Assembly (NCBI GenBank): GCA_041635755.1
Contig: JBFKUL010000037.1
Span: 1-16,199 of the forward strand
Length of the DNA: 16,199 bases
Direction: 5' to 3'
DNA from: JBFKUL01 sp041635755
GTDB taxonomy: Bacteria; Pseudomonadota; Gammaproteobacteria; Burkholderiales; SG8-39
The notes beneath the pieces were generated by a model, which had not been told where the DNA came from, did no database searches, and saw only the letters and a program-made list of their open reading frames with translations. The first letter of the stretch is position 1. Each line of letters begins with the position of its first letter. The translations under genes were made by a program, and so were the position numbers. Positions 13,260 through 16,199 of the stretch are shown in pieces.

Positions 13260-16199
<2,940 letters not shown>

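Overview
The window is a strongly GC-rich stretch of a bacterial chromosome. The beta-prime subunit of RNA polymerase at the right edge is of proteobacterial type: it aligns without gaps to E. coli numbering at every marker I checked and has room for the lineage-specific insert in the trigger loop. Together with the gene content (mandelate racemase-like enolase, SCP-x thiolase, many small catabolic enzymes), this suggests a betaproteobacterium, probably Burkholderiales-like. The genus cannot be told from the sequence alone. The window is almost entirely coding and has no gene-free stretch over 300 bases. I saw no tRNA, rRNA, insertion sequence, CRISPR array or phage gene.

Left block (1-3988, minus strand): four tightly packed genes in the order mandelate racemase-like enolase, AMP-forming acyl-CoA ligase, periplasmic copper chaperone PCu(A)C, and SCP-x type thiolase (cut by the window edge), with gaps of 4, 16 and 20 bases. 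This looks like one operon that acts on a carboxylic acid through its CoA ester, with a copper chaperone inserted in it. The racemase-like protein has every catalytic residue of mandelate racemase except one: Arg replaces the second Lys of the KxK motif.

Central block (4147-9595): a small protein with a Lys/Ala/Pro-rich histone-like tail on an EF-Tu domain 2-like module (+), an alpha/beta hydrolase (-), an SDR-fold protein with three of its four catalytic residues replaced (+), a GST-like protein with an extra C-terminal domain (-), and a + strand cluster of quinone oxidoreductase, ketopantoate reductase-like protein and a 61-residue membrane protein. Those last three overlap end to start, so they are probably translationally coupled.

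Right block (9577-13188): a cupin and a GNAT acetyltransferase of the phosphinothricin acetyltransferase type form a short minus-strand operon. They diverge from a small BamE/SmpA-like lipoprotein gene, and the shared intergenic region carries a nearly symmetrical -10 element. A GT41 glycosyltransferase (O-GlcNAc transferase/SPINDLY type with a short TPR region) follows, then a DsrE-fold protein with a twin-arginine-like leader.

Right edge (13199-16199): the C-terminal 70% of rpoC on the minus strand, ending in a clear intrinsic terminator. No single dramatic new system is evident. The best leads are the racemase-like operon with its embedded copper chaperone, the SDR with a dismantled active site, the histone-tailed EF-Tu-like module, and the short-TPR GT41 enzyme beside an exported DsrE protein.
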